Below are positions 4,215 through 5,166 of a stretch of DNA of 5,166 nt, one piece after another; within the stretch, counting starts at the first letter, position 1, and each line of letters opens with the position of its first letter. Origin of the DNA: Chloroflexota bacterium (GTDB taxonomy: Bacteria > Chloroflexota > UBA5177 > JANWHV01); NCBI GenBank assembly GCA_028287725.1, contig JAQBPC010000347.1, forward strand, positions 1-5,166, given 5' to 3'. A model generated the notes under the pieces. The model saw only the letters and a program-made list of their open reading frames with translations. It was not told where the DNA came from and searched no databases. Both the position numbers and the translations under genes were made by a program.

Positions 4215-5166
4215 GCGGCCTGCGTCGTGAGGTACATGCGCTCCGCCAGGCTGGTCGTCCGGCCGGCGGCCCTCCGGTAGTGCGCGACCGCGCCTTCGAC
4301 GTCGCCTGCCATCTCGAGCAGGTGCGCTCGCACGGCGTCGAGCCGGTGATGGCCGGCCAGGCGTTCGTCGAGCCCGGCGAGCAGTGCCATACCCGTGACA
4401 GGACCGTGGACCATCGTGGCCGCGATGGCGCGGTTGAGCGTCACCATCGGATTGCCGGTCACGCGCTCCAGCAGTCCGTAGAGCGCGAAGATCTGCGGCC
4501 AGTCGGTTTCCTTGGCGGTTGCCGCCTCGTCGTGTACAGCGGCGATCGCGGCTTGCAGTTGGTAGGCGCCCACGGCCCCGCGCGTCAGTGCCGCCGAGAT
4601 GAGCGCGACGCCCTCCGCGATGAGCGCCTGGTCCCAGAGCGCCCGGTCCTGTTCCGCCAGCGGCACCAGCTCGCCGTTGGGGCCGGTGCGGGCGGGGCGC
4701 CGGGCATCGGTAAGCAGCATCAGCGCCAGCAGGCCGGAGACCTCGGGATCGTCGGGCAGGACCGCGTGCAAGGCGCGCGTGAGCCGGATGGCCTCGCCCG
4801 ACAGGTCGCTACGGGCAACGTCCGCGCCGGTGCTCGCGGCGTATCCCTCGTTGAAGATGAGGTAGACCACGTGCAGCACCGAACGCAGGCGCTCGGTCCA
4901 CTCGGCGGGAGTCGGCATGCGGAACGGCACGTCCGAGCTCTTGATGCGCTTCTTGGAGCGGCTGATACGCTGCGCCATCGTCGTCTCGGGCACCAAGAAG
5001 GCGCGCGCAATCTCGGCCGTCGTCAGGCCGCCGACCGCCCGCAGGGTGAGCGGGATCGCCGAGCCGGGCGTCAGCGCGGGATGGCAGCATAGGAAGAGGA
5101 GCGACAGCGAGTCGTCCTCGCCGGAGACGTCCGGTGGCGCTGCCGGCGCGCGCGCCGCTGCCTGGT
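4190..5166 (-). CDS. ECF42-type RNA polymerase sigma factor with DUF6596 (start outside window)
   Basis: This is an extracytoplasmic-function sigma factor of the group with a long C-terminal extension, which directs RNA polymerase to its own promoters. The last 324 residues are visible; full members are about 400-420, so region 2 and the start lie beyond the right edge. A TTG at 4996 is internal: the frame stays open to the edge and reads as region 4 upstream of it, with the helix-turn-helix around visible residues 38-75 (LRAVGGLTTAEIARAFLVPE then TTMAQRISRSKKRIK). VYLIFNEGYAAS (100-111) is the DUF6596 hallmark, followed by the helical TPR-like extension with GAYQLQAAIAAVHDEA and NPMVTLNRAIA. 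In this group the extension, rather than a membrane anti-sigma factor, is thought to control activity, and the partner gene is often a small YCII-related (DGPF) protein. That partner would be expected to the right of the window. Codon bias is strongly G/C at third positions, like the CNNM gene. Confidence 0.92.
   Translation of the reverse strand, partial: QAAARAPAAPPDVSGEDDSLSLLFLCCHPALTPGSAIPLTLRAVGGLTTAEIARAFLVPETTMAQRISRSKKRIKSSDVPFRMPTPAEWTERLRSVLHVVYLIFNEGYAASTGADVARSDLSGEAIRLTRALHAVLPDDPEVSGLLALMLLTDARRPARTGPNGELVPLAEQDRALWDQALIAEGVALISAALTRGAVGAYQLQAAIAAVHDEAATAKETDWPQIFALYGLLERVTGNPMVTLNRAIAATMVHGPVTGMALLAGLDERLAGHHRLDAVRAHLLEMAGDVEGAVAHYRRAAGRTTSLAERMYLTTQAARLGAHRD

Noticed and set aside
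4861..4996. Sigma factor starting at TTG 4996
   Set aside because: The frame continues open to the right edge and encodes recognisable region 4 sequence upstream of this codon.
4199..5092. Plus-strand open frame (297 codons) opposite the sigma factor
   Set aside because: It mirrors a strongly recognised ECF42 protein on the minus strand; its product is Arg/Gly/His-rich without domains.

Overview
The window looks like chromosomal DNA from a high-GC bacterium. The phylum cannot be fixed from this sequence. The gene families seen (AlkA, an Ogt/Ada-type methyltransferase, a CNNM/CorC membrane protein, an ECF42-type sigma factor) are shared by Proteobacteria, Actinobacteria and others. No rRNA, tRNA, CRISPR array, insertion sequence or transposase was recognised.

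Layout. Positions 1-1074 (+) hold a DNA alkylation-repair pair. The C-terminal part of an AlkA-type 3-methyladenine glycosylase enters from the left edge, and an O6-alkylguanine-DNA methyltransferase follows it with a GTGA start/stop overlap. Positions 1138-2064 (-) encode an exported alpha/beta-hydrolase esterase resembling the antigen 85/esterase D family, convergent with the repair genes. Positions 2065-2780 hold no confidently known gene. They contain an operator-like dyad, a possible 48-aa ORF on the minus strand and, on the plus strand, a chain of small ORFs that overlap end to start and lead into the next gene. Positions 2781-4181 (+) encode a CNNM/CorC ('hemolysin family') membrane protein with DUF21, CBS-pair and CorC_HlyC domains. 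Positions 4190-5166 (-) are the C-terminal 324 residues of an ECF42-type sigma factor whose start lies beyond the right edge. It is convergent with the CNNM gene, with only 8 bases between the two stop codons.

How the parts relate. The glycosylase and methyltransferase repair complementary alkylation lesions (N3-alkylpurines and O6-alkylguanine) and are almost certainly co-translated. The esterase and sigma factor are not obviously linked to their neighbours. Codon use changes across the spacer. Genes left of about 2.3 kb have a moderate share of G/C at third positions, while those to the right are almost saturated, so two stretches of different history may meet here.

The most interesting part is the leader of the CNNM gene (about 2400-2780). 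It combines the overlapping small ORFs, a strong Shine-Dalgarno with a GTG start, a GC-rich hairpin followed by four T's, an upstream near-repeat of one hairpin arm that could compete for the same partner, and a second hairpin directly against the CNNM start codon. This resembles a translation-coupled or attenuation-type leader, but that is inference; in DNA this GC-rich some of it could be chance.
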